A stretch of 64,000 nt of DNA from Sphingomonas sp. PP-F2F-A104-K0414 (GCF_004340945.1 NZ_SLYD01000004.1:496001-560000), one strand, 5' to 3'. Numbered from the stretch's first letter, positions 45,656 to 54,738 are shown. Notes: generated by a model from the sequence alone, not told the origin. A program made the numbers and translations.

Positions 45656-45976
45656 TCAATTCCCTTCGGAATCCACCGTGAAGACCATCGGCTTGCCTCG
45701 AGACATCGGTTCCCATCCCGCCTGCAAGGCGGCCCGCACGCCGCGCACGATCGTCGCGTCGTCGATCTGGAGCCGCCCGCGTGGCAAGCCCTTCAACAGA
45801 CGCTTAGGCGCGGGGAATTCCAGCAGCGCTTCGCGTTGCGCATCGTCCTGCAACAGCGAGATAGTCATGCCCTTCCAACCATCGGCATCCGTGTGCTGCG
45901 GCTCGCGCTCGAGGTTCCAATCGTATCGGGTGCCATCGACCTCGACAGTACCGGTATTGCTTTTCGTGTTCGCCAT
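45656..45976 (-). CDS. Conserved-looking small protein of unknown function
   Basis: A 106-residue soluble protein with a strand-rich N terminus (TVEVDGTRYDWNLEREP) and a helical middle (DDATIVRGVRAALQAGW). I do not recognise the family. Its stop lies three bases from the start of the YkgJ-family gene, so both are probably on one transcript. Confidence 0.7.
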   Translation of the reverse strand: MANTKSNTGTVEVDGTRYDWNLEREPQHTDADGWKGMTISLLQDDAQREALLEFPAPKRLLKGLPRGRLQIDDATIVRGVRAALQAGWEPMSRGKPMVFTVDSEGN

Positions 45977-46088
45977 GCGAGCGCCATAGCATGGCTGTCG
46001 CGAGAGGCCATGCGTTCGGGGGTGGCGGATTTGCAGGACGCGGTGCCGTTGCGTGCGGTTTCATTAACCGGTGATCGCCCCCCCCACC

Positions 46089-46197
46089 GCCCCACCCCGG
46101 CGGAGGCCGGGGCCCAGTTGGAGAGGTCGCAGTAATTAAGCGCAGCGGTCGCCATCAGCGTCTCCCAACTGGGCCCCGGCCTCCGCCGGGGTGGGGC
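46089..46197. repeat. Palindromic repeat, family 6 (copy I)
   Basis: GCCCCACCCCGGCGGAGGCC with GGGGCCCAGTTGG on the left is mirrored by CCAACTGGGCCCCGGCC and TCCGCCGGGGTGGGGC on the right. It is the same element as 24366-24477. It lies in the 398-base gap before radA together with copy K. Apart from the two repeats, nothing is seen in this gap. Confidence 0.88.
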
Positions 46198-46308
46198 TCT
46201 TCTTGGGTCAAATCAGGCCGAACAATAAAAGGATGACAAGGACTTTAGAGCGCGAGTTATCCAATCGGATATCAACGGGCCGCCCACCCCGTCACTAACG
46301 CTGCCCTG

Positions 46309-46369
46309 TTCTCCCGCGAAGGCGGGAGCCCAGTCTGGATCCCCGCCTTCGCGGGGAAACAAGATTTTG
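46309..46369. repeat. Palindromic repeat, family 7 (copy K)
   Basis: TTCTCCCGCGAAGGCGGGAG with CCCAG and the inverted CTGGATCCCCGCCTTCGCGG with GGAAAC form one hairpin pair. It ends a few bases after the radA stop and may serve as its terminator. Confidence 0.83.
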
Positions 46370-46374
46370 AGCGC

Positions 46375-47745
46375 CTACCCCCGCCCCATCATGTGATCCA
46401 CGAACGACGCAAGCGTCTTGAACCCCGAGAGCTTCATCCCGCTCTTCTCCCCCGTCATCGACGCCGGCACCAGCGCGCGCTCGAAGCCGAGCTTGCTCGC
46501 TTCCTTCAACCGCAGCGGGCCATGCGCGACCGGACGGATCTCGCCCGACAGCGCAACCTCGCCGAACGCCACCGCATCGACCGGCACCGGCCGCTCCGAC
46601 ATCGCAGAAATCAGCGCCGCCGCCACCGCCAGATCCGCCGCGGGATCCTGCACGCGGTACCCACCGGCGATGTTGAGATACACTTCGGCGTTGGAGAAGC
46701 TCAGCCCGCACCGCGCTTCCAGCACGGCCAGGATCATCGCGAGCCGACCTGAATCCCAGCCGACCACCGCACGTCTCGGCGTAGCGCCGGACGCCAAACG
46801 AACGGTCAACGCCTGGATCTCGACCAGCACCGGCCTCGTCCCCTCCAACGCCGGGAATACCGTCGCACCGGTCATCGCGTCGTCACGGTGCGTCAGGAAC
46901 AGCGACGACGGATTGCCGACCTCCGCCAGTCCTTCGGTCTGCATCGAGAACACGCCGATCTCGTCGGTCCCGCCGAAGCGGTTCTTGATCGCGCGGAGGA
47001 TGCGGTATTGGTGGCTCCGCTCGCCTTCGAACGACAGCACCGTGTCGACCATGTGCTCGAGCACGCGAGGACCGGCAATTGAGCCGTCCTTCGTCACGTG
47101 CCCGACCAGCACGACCGCGGTCCCGCGTTCCTTGGCAAAGCGGATCAGCTCCTGCGCCGAGGCACGGACCTGGCTGACCGTCCCCGGAGCGCCCTCGATC
47201 AAGTCGGAGTGCATCGTCTGGATCGAATCGATCACCAGCATCGCGGGCGGCTTGGTCTGCAACGTCGTCAGGATGTCGCGCGTCGACGTTGCCGCCGCCA
47301 GCTGCACCGGCGCATTGCCCAAGCCCAGCCGCCGCGCGCGCAGACGCACTTGGTCCGCCGCTTCTTCGCCCGATACGTACGCGACCGACTGCCCGGCCAG
47401 CGCCATCTTCGCCGCCGCCTGCAACAGCAGCGTCGACTTGCCGATCCCAGGATCGCCGCCGATCAGCGTCGCCGAGCCCTCGACGAACCCGCCGCCCAGC
47501 GCACGGTCGAGTTCGGCGATGCCCGTCGCCATCCGGTCGGGCAGCTTGATCTCCGCATCGAGCCCGACCAGCTGGATCGCTCGGCCGCCGGTCTGGAGAT
47601 TATGCTTCGAATGGAACGGCGTGGCGGCGGTGTTCGCCTCCTCGACCAGCGTGTTCCACTCGTTGCAATCGGCGCATTGCCCCGCCCAGCGGTGCGACAC
47701 CGATCCGCAGGCCTGACATACATAACGCTTCTGGGGTTTCGCCAT
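46375..47745 (-). CDS. radA: DNA repair protein RadA (Sms)
   Basis: A 456-residue RadA. It has the N-terminal zinc finger (YVCQACGSVSHRWAGQCADC), the RecA-like ATPase with Walker A GGDPGIGKSTLLLQ, the RadA-specific motif KNRFGGTDEIGVF, and a C-terminal Lon-like domain (GGYRVQDPAADLAVAAALIS). It is a branch-migration helicase that helps process recombination intermediates. The start is at MAKPQKRYVCQ, with the finger close to the N terminus as in other RadA proteins; the 15 residues before it are shadow. Confidence 0.96.
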   Translation of the reverse strand: MAKPQKRYVCQACGSVSHRWAGQCADCNEWNTLVEEANTAATPFHSKHNLQTGGRAIQLVGLDAEIKLPDRMATGIAELDRALGGGFVEGSATLIGGDPGIGKSTLLLQAAAKMALAGQSVAYVSGEEAADQVRLRARRLGLGNAPVQLAAATSTRDILTTLQTKPPAMLVIDSIQTMHSDLIEGAPGTVSQVRASAQELIRFAKERGTAVVLVGHVTKDGSIAGPRVLEHMVDTVLSFEGERSHQYRILRAIKNRFGGTDEIGVFSMQTEGLAEVGNPSSLFLTHRDDAMTGATVFPALEGTRPVLVEIQALTVRLASGATPRRAVVGWDSGRLAMILAVLEARCGLSFSNAEVYLNIAGGYRVQDPAADLAVAAALISAMSERPVPVDAVAFGEVALSGEIRPVAHGPLRLKEASKLGFERALVPASMTGEKSGMKLSGFKTLASFVDHMMGRG

Positions 47746-47845
47746 GCGGCCGATGTACGAGAACGATACGGGAACATCAATGGCCGGCATACGACCTATG
47801 TTGCGGATTTAGTGGCGCTTGACGGCGCACGGCGTTATCCGCGCG

Positions 47846-49000
47846 ATGATGCACGCCACCGACCTGCGCATCGCCCTGTTCAGCGGCAACTATAATTACG
47901 TCCGCGACGGCGCGAACCAGGCGTTGAATCTGCTCGTCGGTCATCTGTTGTCGAAGGGCGCGACGGTGCGTGTCTATTCGCCGACCAATGCCAAGCCGGC
48001 CTTCCCGCCGACCGGCGATCTGGTCGCGGTGCCGTCGTTGCCGCTGCCGGCGGGGCGCGGCGAATACAAGATGGCGCGCGGGCTGCCCGCGGCGATCCGC
48101 CGCGATCTCGACGCGTTCGCGCCGAACATCGTCCACGTGTCAGCGCCCGATTTTCTTGGCCACCGCGCGATCAGTTATGGACGCCGAAACGGTATCGCGA
48201 CGGTTGCGTCGCTGCACACGCGGTTCGAGACGTATTTCCGCTATTACAAGATGGCGTTCTTCGAACCCGTGATGGTGAAGATCCTCACGCGCTTCTACAA
48301 CCGCGTCGACGAAGTGCTGGTGCCGGGGCGCGGCATGGCGGAGATCGTCCGCGACTGGGGTGTGACAACGCCGACCGCGATCTGGTCGCGCGGCGTGAAC
48401 CACGACCGCTTCGCACCGACGCGCCGGGACCTGGAGTGGCGACGCGCGCGCGGTATTGCAGACAGCGAGGTCGCGGTCGGGTTTCTCGGGCGGCTGGTGA
48501 AGGAAAAGGGTCTCGACGTCTTTGCGGACGTGATCCGAACGCTGGAACAGCGCGGGTTGCGTCACAAGGTGCTGGTGATCGGCGAGGGTCCGGCGCGCGA
48601 CTGGTTCGCCGAGCGCGTGCCGGGCGCGGTCTTCGCCGGGTTCCAGTCGGGTGACGATCTCGGCCGCGCGGTCGCGTCGATGGATGTGTTCTTCAATCCG
48701 AGCGTGACCGAGACGTTCGGCAACGTGACGCTGGAGGCGATGGCGGCAGGTGTGCCGGTGGTCGCTGCGCGTGCGTCGGGTGCGGTCGGGCTGGTCGATG
48801 ACGGCGTGACCGGGTTCCTGGTGCCACCGACCGATATCGCCGGCTACGCCGATGCGATCGGGCGGATCGTGTCGGAGCCGGGCCTGCGCGAGACGATGGG
48901 CTGGGCCGGGCATGACAAGGCCGCTGGCTATCTGTGGGATACGATCAACCAGACGGTGCTGGATACGTATCTCGAGGTGATGGCGCGGCGGGGTGGCTAA
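47846..49000 (+). CDS. Glycosyltransferase, GT4 family
   Basis: A retaining glycosyltransferase of about 385 residues. It has the N-terminal acceptor fold starting LRIALFSGNYNYVRDG and the nucleotide-sugar domain with VGFLGRLVKEKGLDVF and FFNPSVTETFGNVTLEAMAAG, the E(x7)E signature. The sequence resembles mannosyl- and diacylglycerol-glycosyltransferases of this group, so a glycolipid or surface polysaccharide acceptor is likely. Two adjacent ATGs at 47846 and 47849 are possible starts, neither with a strong ribosome site. It is divergent from radA. Confidence 0.92.
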   Translation: MMHATDLRIALFSGNYNYVRDGANQALNLLVGHLLSKGATVRVYSPTNAKPAFPPTGDLVAVPSLPLPAGRGEYKMARGLPAAIRRDLDAFAPNIVHVSAPDFLGHRAISYGRRNGIATVASLHTRFETYFRYYKMAFFEPVMVKILTRFYNRVDEVLVPGRGMAEIVRDWGVTTPTAIWSRGVNHDRFAPTRRDLEWRRARGIADSEVAVGFLGRLVKEKGLDVFADVIRTLEQRGLRHKVLVIGEGPARDWFAERVPGAVFAGFQSGDDLGRAVASMDVFFNPSVTETFGNVTLEAMAAGVPVVAARASGAVGLVDDGVTGFLVPPTDIAGYADAIGRIVSEPGLRETMGWAGHDKAAGYLWDTINQTVLDTYLEVMARRGG

Positions 49001-49049
49001 GTTGTCTGCCACGTGTACCTTTCGAATTCACCTTCCCCCCGCTCCCCTC

Positions 49050-49135
49050 CCCGTCACCCCAGCGAAAGCTGGGGTATCCCTGTTGGCGGGCGCCGCGACC
49101 CGAATGGGGAGATCCCAGCTTTCGCTGGGATGACG
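49050..49135. repeat. Palindromic repeat, family 5 (copy G)
   Basis: CCGTCACCCCAGCGAAAGCT with GGGGTATCCC is mirrored by GATCCCAGCTTTCGCTGGGA with TGACG. It sits between the convergent glycosyltransferase and DUF2218 genes. Related to copy F at 15926-16040. Confidence 0.87.
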
Positions 49136-49169
49136 ATCGAGGGCCGGGATGACGGTTTGGGGGACGATG

Positions 49170-49460
49170 TCAGACCGTCACCCAGTCGAACGTCAGCGGC
49201 GCCTCGCGGAAGGCGAAGCGGTCGAGGTGGCTCGACACCACCCCGCGCATCCGCTCGACGTCCTCGCCCTCCGGCACGGTCAGCGCGACGTCGAGCGTTT
49301 CGCTGTCGGCGCGCATCTCCAGCACCGCCCCGTTCGGGAAGGCGATGCGGCCCTCTTCCTCCGAGAAGGTGACCTCCATCTTGTGGCTCCAATGCTTGGC
49401 GAGCTGCTGGAGATACTTGCTGGCCGAATGCGTCGGCACCCTTGCAACCGAGACGCTCAC
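49170..49460 (-). CDS. DUF2218 protein
   Basis: A 96-residue DUF2218 protein (TASKYLQQLAKHW-like start, then EGRIAFPNGAVLEM and a C terminus RFAFREAPLTFDWV). DUF2218 is found next to or fused with siderophore-interacting ferric reductases and is thought to help iron release; the exact role is not known. It starts with GTG, which overlaps the stop of the PadR-type regulator by four bases, so it is a direct regulatory partner. Confidence 0.88.
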   Translation of the reverse strand: MSVSVARVPTHSASKYLQQLAKHWSHKMEVTFSEEEGRIAFPNGAVLEMRADSETLDVALTVPEGEDVERMRGVVSSHLDRFAFREAPLTFDWVTV

Positions 49461-50068
49461 TTGAGGCGCTCGATCTTCTGTGCGGCTTCGTCGAGCAGTG
49501 CCGCGACCTCGTGCAGCGTGTCCTCATTGACGTCCTCGCGCATCAGCCGGTGCTGGAGCACCTGCCGCAGATTGCCCATCGCCCGCCGGATTGGCGCGCC
49601 ATCGGTCCGCTCGGATTCCGCCCCGACCGCCGCCAGCCGCGCGAACAGGCCGTCCACCACGGCCGCATTCTCGGCCAGATGCGCGCGGCCCTCGTCGCTC
49701 GCCGCAAAGCGCTTTTTCGCGCCTTCCGACTGCTGCTCCTCGATCAGCCCCATCTCGTCGAGCATGCTGAGCGTCGGATAGACGACCCCCGGGCTCGGCG
49801 CATAGCCACCGCCGGTCAGCCCCTCGATCTCGCGGATCAGGTCGTAGCCGTGACGCGGTGCGTCCGCGATCAGCTTCAGCATCACGAGCTTCAGCTCGCC
49901 GCCATCGAACAGCCGACGCCGACCACCGGAACCACGATGGCCGTGGCGACCATGACCTTCGTGGCCGGGGCGACCGCGGCCTTCGCCGTCAGCCCGCGGA
50001 CCACCGGTCCAAGCTCCATAACCCATACCAAAACGCATTTGAGTGCTCTCCGATATATCTTCATTCAT
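49457..50068 (-). CDS. YqjI-like PadR-family regulator with histidine/glycine-rich N terminus
   Basis: A 203-residue regulator. Residues 12-50 are rich in G, H and R (GHEGHGRHGHRGSGG), a likely metal-binding region. The PadR winged helix follows: LMLKLIADAPRHGYDLIREI-like sequence, then GYAPSPGVVYPTLSMLDEMG. The C-terminal helices form the dimer interface. The arrangement closely matches E. coli YqjI (NfeR), a metal-responsive repressor of a ferric reductase. Here the coupled gene is DUF2218, not the reductase. Perfect GATATATC palindromes flank the start codon, suggesting autoregulation. Confidence 0.9.
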   Translation of the reverse strand: MNEDISESTQMRFGMGYGAWTGGPRADGEGRGRPGHEGHGRHGHRGSGGRRRLFDGGELKLVMLKLIADAPRHGYDLIREIEGLTGGGYAPSPGVVYPTLSMLDEMGLIEEQQSEGAKKRFAASDEGRAHLAENAAVVDGLFARLAAVGAESERTDGAPIRRAMGNLRQVLQHRLMREDVNEDTLHEVAALLDEAAQKIERLK

Positions 50069-50085
50069 GAGTTGCGATATATCGC
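50051..50085. promoter_or_regulatory. Paired GATATATC palindromes around the PadR start codon
   Basis: GCGATATATCGC (50074-50085) is a perfect 12-bp palindrome just upstream of the PadR ATG. A second CGATATATC (50051-50059) lies inside codons 4-7. The centres are about 24 bases apart, so two repressor dimers could bind one face of the DNA and cover the start of the gene. Confidence 0.65.
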
Positions 50086-50138
50086 AGAATGTTTCTGATT
50101 CAAGAGGCGGGTGAAATAAGATTCGCTTTTTCACGTCT

Positions 50139-50232
50139 GTCATCCCCGCGGAGGCGGGAGACCCAGACCCTCGGACCGAGCGAGCATGCATAGCAGTCAG
50201 CCAGTATGGATCCCCGCCTGCGCGGGGATGAC
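50139..50232. repeat. Palindromic repeat, family 7 (copy L)
   Basis: GTCATCCCCGCGGAGGCGGG with AGACCC is mirrored by GGATCCCCGCCTGCGCGGGG with ATGAC. It lies between the divergent PadR and rarA genes, so it is present in a promoter region, unlike most other copies. Confidence 0.86.
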
Positions 50233-50329
50233 GATGCGTGTGAAACTGACAATACGTGCGAGGAAGACTAGCGCGCGCATGCATTGCGGACGGATGGGCA
50301 AACCGGTCGCCCGCCCCTATCTTGCCGGA

Positions 50330-51649
50330 ATGGCCGACCTCTTCGCGGGCTTCGAACCCGCCGCCCCTACCGAAACGCACCCCGAAAACGCGCCGCTCGC
50401 CGACCGCCTGCGTCCGCGCACGCTGAGCGAGGTGGTCGGGCAGGATCACATCACCGGCCTCGAAGGCGCGATCGGGCGGATGGTGTCGGCAGGACGGCTG
50501 TCCTCGATCATCCTCTGGGGGCCCCCCGGCACCGGCAAGACCACGATCGCGCGGTTGCTCGCCGATGCGGTCGACCTGCGGTTCGTCGCGATCTCCGCGG
50601 TGTTCTCCGGCGTCGCCGACCTCAAGAAATCGTTCGCCGAAGCGCGCGAGCACGCCAAGATCGGCAAACGCACGCTGTTATTCGTGGACGAGATCCACCG
50701 CTTCAATCGCGCGCAGCAGGACGGCTTCCTCCCCTATGTCGAGGACGGCACCGTCACGCTCGTCGGCGCGACCACCGAGAACCCATCGTTCGAACTCAAC
50801 GCCGCGCTGCTCAGCCGCGCGCAGGTGCTGATCCTCGAACGCCTCGGCCGGGGTGCGCTCGAACAGTTGCTCGACCGCGCCGAGACGGAGATGGAGCGCC
50901 CCCTCCCCCTGACCCCGCCCGCCAAGGACGCGCTGATCGCCAGCGCCGATGGCGACGGCCGCTTCCTGCTCAACCAGGCGGAGACGTTGTTCTCGGTAAA
51001 CCTGCCCGAACCGCTCGATCCCGCCGGCCTCTCGAACTTCCTGCAACGTCGCGTCGCGGTGTACGACAAGGACCGCGAGGGGCATTACAACCTCATCTCC
51101 GCGCTCCACAAATCGATCCGTGGGAGCGACCCGCAGGCGGCGCTCTATTATCTCGCGCGGATGCTGACCGCGGGCGAGGAACCGCTGTTCCTGCTCCGCC
51201 GCCTGACCCGCGCCGCGGTCGAGGATATCGGCCTCGCCGACCCCCAGGCGCTGGTCCAGTGCATCGCCGCCAAGGACACCTATGATTTCCTCGGCAGTCC
51301 CGAAGGCGAACTCGCGATCGCCCAAGCCTGCGTCTATCTGGCCACGGCGCCCAAATCGAACGCGGTCTACAAGGCGCAGAAGGCGGCGTGGAAATCGGCG
51401 CGCGAGACCGGCTCGCTGATGCCCCCCGCGTCGATCCGCAACGCACCGACCAAGCTCATGCGCGATATCGGCTACGGCAAGGGCTATGCGTATGATCACG
51501 ATGCGGAGGATGCATTCTCCGGCTCGGATTACTGGCCCGACGAGATGAGCGCGCAGACCTTCTACACGCCGACCGAACGCGGGTTCGAGAAGCGCCTGTC
51601 GGAACGGCTCGCCTATTGGGATGCCTTGCGCACCGAGAAGAATGGCTGA
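50330..51649 (+). CDS. rarA: Replication-associated recombination protein A
   Basis: A 439-residue AAA+ ATPase of the RarA/MgsA family. It has LADRLRPRTLSEVVGQDHI, Walker A WGPPGTGKTTIARLL, Walker B LLFVDEIHRFNRAQQD, the sensor ATTENPSFELNAAL, and the C-terminal tetramer domain with ALYYLARMLTAGEEPLF and AYDHDAEDAFSGSDYWPD. It helps handle stalled replication forks. The start is at MADLFAGF; the extra upstream residues of the open frame come from a repeat. Its stop overlaps the next gene by eight bases. Confidence 0.95.
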   Translation: MADLFAGFEPAAPTETHPENAPLADRLRPRTLSEVVGQDHITGLEGAIGRMVSAGRLSSIILWGPPGTGKTTIARLLADAVDLRFVAISAVFSGVADLKKSFAEAREHAKIGKRTLLFVDEIHRFNRAQQDGFLPYVEDGTVTLVGATTENPSFELNAALLSRAQVLILERLGRGALEQLLDRAETEMERPLPLTPPAKDALIASADGDGRFLLNQAETLFSVNLPEPLDPAGLSNFLQRRVAVYDKDREGHYNLISALHKSIRGSDPQAALYYLARMLTAGEEPLFLLRRLTRAAVEDIGLADPQALVQCIAAKDTYDFLGSPEGELAIAQACVYLATAPKSNAVYKAQKAAWKSARETGSLMPPASIRNAPTKLMRDIGYGKGYAYDHDAEDAFSGSDYWPDEMSAQTFYTPTERGFEKRLSERLAYWDALRTEKNG

Positions 51650-52514
51650 GCCACGGTTTACGCGGTTTGCGGCGATCGACTGGTCCGGCGCGCAGGGGCA
51701 TCGCCACAAGGGCATCGCGGTCGCGATCTGCGAAACCGGTGATGCCGCGCCGAGACTGGTCCCGCCGCCGGGAGCGTCGGCATGGTCGCGCGACGATGTC
51801 CTCGACTGGTTGATTGACCAGGACACGCCGACGCTGATCGGCCTTGATCTCTCCCCCGCGTTTCCGTTCGTCGATCTGGACGGTTATTTCCCCGGCATGC
51901 CCGACAGCCCTCCAGATGCCCGCGCGCTCTGGGCAATGGTCGACGACGCCTCCGCCGCCGATCCGCACCTTGCCGTCGCGAACCTGCTCACCAATCCTGA
52001 ACTCCGCCGGCACTTCCGCCAGCACCGCGATTGCGGCGACCTGTTCCCCGGCGGCGCAGGCCGGATGCGCGTCTGCGAGCACGGCCAGCGCGCGATGGGC
52101 TTTTCGCCGACAAGCTGCTTCAACCTCGTCGGTGCGGCGCAGGTCGGCAAGTCGAGCCTCACCGGGATGCGCGTCCTCCACCGCCTCGCCGGTCGCGTCC
52201 CCGTCTGGCCGTTCGATCCGCTGCCGCCAAAGGGGCCGGTCATCGTTGAAATCTACACCACGATCGCCGCGCGCGCTGCCGGCATCCGCAAGGGCCTCAG
52301 CAAGATGCGCGATGCGGGCGCGCTCGATACCGCGCTGGAGGCGCTCGGCAGCGCGCCCCATGATCCGCTCGCCCGCTATGATGATCACGCCACCGACGCG
52401 ATCCTGACCGCCGCCTGGCTCCGCACGGCAGCGCATCGCCCGGACCTCTGGACACCAAGCGCAATGACACCGCATATTGCGCAAACCGAGGGCTGGACCT
52501 TCGGCGTGTCTTGA
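51642..52514 (+). CDS. Putative RNase H-fold protein, DUF429-like
   Basis: A 290-residue protein. The acidic residues of an RNase H-like fold are seen in FAAIDWSGA at the N terminus, LIGLDLSPAFPF near residue 70 and YDDHATDAILTAAWL near residue 250, the spacing typical of DUF429-type predicted nucleases. It overlaps rarA by eight bases, so a role in DNA metabolism is plausible. The function is not established. Confidence 0.75.
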   Translation: MAEPRFTRFAAIDWSGAQGHRHKGIAVAICETGDAAPRLVPPPGASAWSRDDVLDWLIDQDTPTLIGLDLSPAFPFVDLDGYFPGMPDSPPDARALWAMVDDASAADPHLAVANLLTNPELRRHFRQHRDCGDLFPGGAGRMRVCEHGQRAMGFSPTSCFNLVGAAQVGKSSLTGMRVLHRLAGRVPVWPFDPLPPKGPVIVEIYTTIAARAAGIRKGLSKMRDAGALDTALEALGSAPHDPLARYDDHATDAILTAAWLRTAAHRPDLWTPSAMTPHIAQTEGWTFGVS

Positions 52515-52546
52515 AGCATTGGGCGGTTAGGCCTGACACGCACCGG

Positions 52547-52622
52547 GCCGGTTTAGCTCAGTTGGTAGAGCGCCAGTTTTGTAAACTGGATGTCGCGGGT
52601 TCGATTCCTGCAACCGGCACCA
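52547..52622 (+). tRNA. trnT: tRNA-Thr (anticodon UGU)
   Basis: A 76-base cloverleaf. The acceptor GCCGGTT pairs with AACCGGC. The D arm is GCTCAGTTGGTAGAGC. The anticodon stem CCAGT/ACTGG encloses TTTGTAA with anticodon TGT. The T arm is GCGGGTTCGATTCCTGC. The discriminator is A and the CCA end is encoded. It reads ACA (and by wobble ACG) threonine codons. Confidence 0.97.
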
Positions 52623-52764
52623 CCCCTTCCAAATACTGTCGTACGCGATCTCCTCCCTTGCCGCACCCGCGCCATAGCCTTATCGAATGGCAACAAGACC
52701 AATCTGATACCGGGGAGCAACGGATGGCGCGACGTAGCGGAAAGATTGGCGCCGTCTAGCGCTG

Positions 52765-54738
52765 ATGATGATGTCCGCGAGCTTGGCGATCGCGGTGCCG
52801 AGCCATGCATTGGGACATCCCGTAACGCGCCCCGCAATCTTCCCGGCGCCCACTTCGATGGTGCTGACATCGGGCACACTCGCCTTGGGCACCGCCGTCG
52901 TGTTGATCACAGCGCCGGGTACCGATCCGGAGACCGTTGCCCGGGTCCGCGACATCCTGACGGCGGCGGGGGTGAAGACGATCACATCGGCGCGCCGGCT
53001 GCCCGTCGCGCCCGATCGCGTTCACCCCGATCGCGTTCACATCGTCCTCGGCCTTGGCGACTCAGGCGTCGTGCGCGACTCGCTATCTCGCAGCAAGGCC
53101 ACGCTGGAGACGCATACCGAAGGCTACACCCTCACCACGGTAGCGGCCGGTGCGGGCATCGTCACGCTCGCCGGTCACGACGCCGATGGCCTGTTCCACG
53201 CGGTCCAGACGTTCCGCCAGCTCGCCCGGCGCCCCACCCTGCCCGCGTTGGTGATCCAGGATCACCCCGCAATGCCGATCCGCGGCACGATCGAGGGCTT
53301 TTACGGCGCGCCCTGGTCGATGACGGATCGCACCAAACATCTCGACTTCCTCGCCACGGTGAAGGCGAACACCTATGTCTACAGCCCGAAGGACGATCCA
53401 TACGCGCGCGATCGGTGGCGCGAGGCCTATCCCACCGCGACGTTGTCATCGCTGGGCACGCTGGCCCAGACCGCGCGGCGCAATCATGTCGACTTCGTCT
53501 ACGCGGTCTCGCCCGGGCCATCGGTCTGCTTCTCGGACCCCGCCGACGTGCAGGCGCTGGAACGCAAGTTCGACGCGCTGCGAGCGATCGGCGTCGGCAG
53601 CTTCTACGTCGCGCTCGACGACATCGAATATACCAAGTGGAACTGCGAGCGCGACAAGACCGCGTTCGGCCCCTCGGGCGCGGAAGCGGCCGGCGTCGCG
53701 CAGGCGCAGTTGCTCAACGCGGTGCAGGCCGGCCTGAGCACCAAGGATCCGGGTGCGCGCGCGCTGATCATGGTGCCGACCGAATATTACGACGCGAAGG
53801 AAACCCCGTACAAGGCGGCGTTGCGCAAGCATCTCGACCCGCGGATCGTCGTCCAGTGGACCGGCACCGACGTCGTCCCGCCGGCCATCTCGATCCCCGA
53901 CGCCAAGGCGGCGACCAAGGCGTTCGGCCGCAAGACGCTGTTGTGGGACAATTATCCGGTCAACGACTATGCGCAGACTACCGGTCGGCTGCTGATGGCA
54001 CCCTATACGCGACGCGAGGCCGGACTGTCGGGCGAACTGACCGGCATTCTGTCGAACCCGATGAACCAGGAAGCACCGAGCCGCCCGGCGGTCACCGGCG
54101 TGGCCGCGTTCGGCTGGAACGACACCGCGTACGATGCCGAGCGGACCTGGCATTTTTCCGCGCGGGAACTGGCGAGCGGCGACGATCGCGCGACCGCGGC
54201 CTTGCTCACCTTCTTCGATACGCAGCACATGGCGCCGACCTTCGGCAGCCAGCCTTGGCAGGAGCAGGCACCGCGACTGAAGGCAGCGCTCGACGCGGTC
54301 CGGGAAGTGCTGGCGGACGGCGATGCGGCGGCGCGGCAGCGGGCGATCGCGGACCTGACCACGCGTGCCGACGCAATCGCCAACGCGCCCGACATCATCC
54401 GCTCCGGGACGATCGACCCCGGCTTCGCGGCGCAGGCGCGGCCTTGGCTCGATGCGATGCAACGCTGGGGCCGCGCGCTCCAGTTGACGGCCGCCGGCCT
54501 CGGCTCTGCCAATAGCGGCAGCACTGCCGCCGCACGCTATTTCGCCGAGGCGCGGACACTGGCGCGCGAGGCGGCTGCGATCACGACGATCCCCGGCGCG
54601 ACCCGGTTCGATGGTCCGATCAAAATCGCGGACGGCGTGCTCGACGCCTTCGTCAGCGACGCGCCGACCCTAATTGCCGCCGCGCCGGCAATCGAGGCTG
54701 ACGGCGCGGTACCGGTGCGATCCGATGGCCCAAAATGA
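52765..54738 (+). CDS. GH84 beta-N-acetylglucosaminidase, probable frameshift in the signal peptide
   Basis: A 657-residue protein with an N-terminal GH20b-like domain and a GH84 catalytic barrel. The barrel has IRGTIEGFYGAPWSM at its start, the adjacent catalytic aspartates in YVALDDIEYTKW, LLWDNYPVNDY and AFGWNDTAYD. It would remove beta-linked GlcNAc outside the cytoplasm. The ATG used here gives only 15 hydrophobic residues and no basic start. Another frame has an ATG at 52724 with GGGGAG six bases upstream that reads MARRSGK; shifting one base near 52737-52744 joins it to KDWRRLALMMMSASLA, a proper signal peptide. Loss of one base in GCGGAAAG, real or a sequencing error, would explain this. 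Confidence 0.87.
   Translation: MMMSASLAIAVPSHALGHPVTRPAIFPAPTSMVLTSGTLALGTAVVLITAPGTDPETVARVRDILTAAGVKTITSARRLPVAPDRVHPDRVHIVLGLGDSGVVRDSLSRSKATLETHTEGYTLTTVAAGAGIVTLAGHDADGLFHAVQTFRQLARRPTLPALVIQDHPAMPIRGTIEGFYGAPWSMTDRTKHLDFLATVKANTYVYSPKDDPYARDRWREAYPTATLSSLGTLAQTARRNHVDFVYAVSPGPSVCFSDPADVQALERKFDALRAIGVGSFYVALDDIEYTKWNCERDKTAFGPSGAEAAGVAQAQLLNAVQAGLSTKDPGARALIMVPTEYYDAKETPYKAALRKHLDPRIVVQWTGTDVVPPAISIPDAKAATKAFGRKTLLWDNYPVNDYAQTTGRLLMAPYTRREAGLSGELTGILSNPMNQEAPSRPAVTGVAAFGWNDTAYDAERTWHFSARELASGDDRATAALLTFFDTQHMAPTFGSQPWQEQAPRLKAALDAVREVLADGDAAARQRAIADLTTRADAIANAPDIIRSGTIDPGFAAQARPWLDAMQRWGRALQLTAAGLGSANSGSTAAARYFAEARTLAREAAAITTIPGATRFDGPIKIADGVLDAFVSDAPTLIAAAPAIEADGAVPVRSDGPK

Noticed and set aside
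52547..52622. tRNA-Thr as an integration (att) site of a genomic island
   Set aside because: No repeat of its 3' end and no integrase was found downstream in the window.
52590..54515. Long plus-strand frame overlapping the GH84 gene
   Set aside because: Arginine-rich translation with no motif; it begins inside the tRNA and is a shadow of the GH84 gene.
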